Positions 63,400 to 64,000 of a stretch of DNA of 64,000 nt are shown here, one piece after another (position 1 is the stretch's first letter; each line of letters begins with the position of its first letter). The notes under the pieces are model-generated. The model was given only the letters and a program-made list of their open reading frames with translations. It was not told the origin of the DNA and did not search any database. The stretch is taken from assembly GCA_016125475.1 (NCBI GenBank), contig WGLR01000014.1, positions 1 to 64,000 of the forward strand. Direction: 5' to 3'. Made by a program: the position numbers and the translations under genes. This stretch comes from Betaproteobacteria bacterium (GTDB taxonomy: Bacteria > Pseudomonadota > Gammaproteobacteria > Burkholderiales > Ga0077523).

Positions 63400-64000
63400 T
63401 CATGGCGCGTGCCGCGCGATGCGTGCCGCCATTCGGGCAGCCGCCTCCGCACGCTGTTTAGCACCGGGAATTCCCGCGCTCACGAACGCGCCCGCGACCG
63501 CGGCCTCGGCGGCTTCCTCGGGTGGCGCGACCCCGAGCGCGACCGCCATGGCGGCGGGCACGGTCACGTTCTGGATCACGTTGCCCGCGACCAGGAGTTC
63601 TCCGACCGCCGGTGCCGCGAGCGTCACCGCGGGAGCGAGTTCCGCGAGTTCGCCGGTCGACACACGCGGGACGATGTCGTCGACGAAGTGAGGCAGACGG
63701 GTGGTGACGCCATCGACCTCCACTTCGACATCGATCGACGGATCGAACGCGAGCCAGCGCCGCGCCATCCTGCTCGTGCGGCGTGCGCCGGCCTCCACGC
63801 GCGTGATCCGGATCTCCACCGGCTTTCCGAGCGTTCCGGCATGGCGCACACCGAGCCGCCGTGTGATCGTCTCGAGTCGCTCGCGATCGAGTTCCTCCAC
63901 GACGTCGCGGACCGACGATCCAGCGGTCAGGCGGTCGTAGGCCAGGGTCGCGCGGTGCATCAGCGCGGACGTCCGACCCGGCTCGGTCGCGGCCAGGAGA
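63400..64000 (-). CDS. Unidentified protein, probably partial (frame open to the right window edge)
   Basis: LLAATEPGRTSALMHRATLAYDRLTAGSSVRDVVEELDRERLETITRRLGVRHAG...; no stop between ATG 63960 and base 64000; ends 4 nt before the LarC2-like GTG. Confidence 0.6.
   Translation of the reverse strand, partial: LLAATEPGRTSALMHRATLAYDRLTAGSSVRDVVEELDRERLETITRRLGVRHAGTLGKPVEIRITRVEAGARRTSRMARRWLAFDPSIDVEVEVDGVTTRLPHFVDDIVPRVSTGELAELAPAVTLAAPAVGELLVAGNVIQNVTVPAAMAVALGVAPPEEAAEAAVAGAFVSAGIPGAKQRAEAAARMAARIARHAP

Noticed and set aside
1-64000. CRISPR array, tRNA/rRNA, prophage, toxin-antitoxin or restriction system
   Set aside because: No regularly spaced short repeats, tRNA-like sequence, integrase/transposase, or defence-family motifs recognised in the window.

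Overview
GC-rich (probably beta-proteobacterial) chromosomal window with ordinary gene density. I saw no tRNA, rRNA, CRISPR array, integrase or transposase gene. Left 17 kb: three minus-strand giant CHASE/multi-PAS/GAF sensor histidine kinases. The first runs off the left edge and is missing from the supplied ORF track. They are interrupted by a DUF192 gene and a ~278-bp tandem palindromic repeat. Middle: sodB, a PP2C phosphatase, a PA0069-like radical SAM gene with a near-consensus LexA box, a rhodanese, an ABC/HlyD export operon, ilvE, an aldehyde dehydrogenase, an MCP, an FtsH paralog, and a TetR-HlyD-ABC-permease operon whose start region carries two identical palindromes 22 bp apart. Right third (about 50.7-62.6 kb): a likely phosphorus-scavenging neighbourhood with a PhoX-like protein, phnD-phnC-phnE, two PEP-CTERM-tagged proteins (one clearly PhoX/DUF839-like) and a secreted phosphoesterase. 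The right edge has a LarC C-terminal-like protein and a partial unidentified ORF. Best leads for something new: the multi-PAS kinase array, the PEP-CTERM phosphatase cluster, the SOS-controlled radical SAM gene, the TetR double operator and the dispersed palindromic repeats. All functional assignments come from reading motifs by eye; no database search was run.
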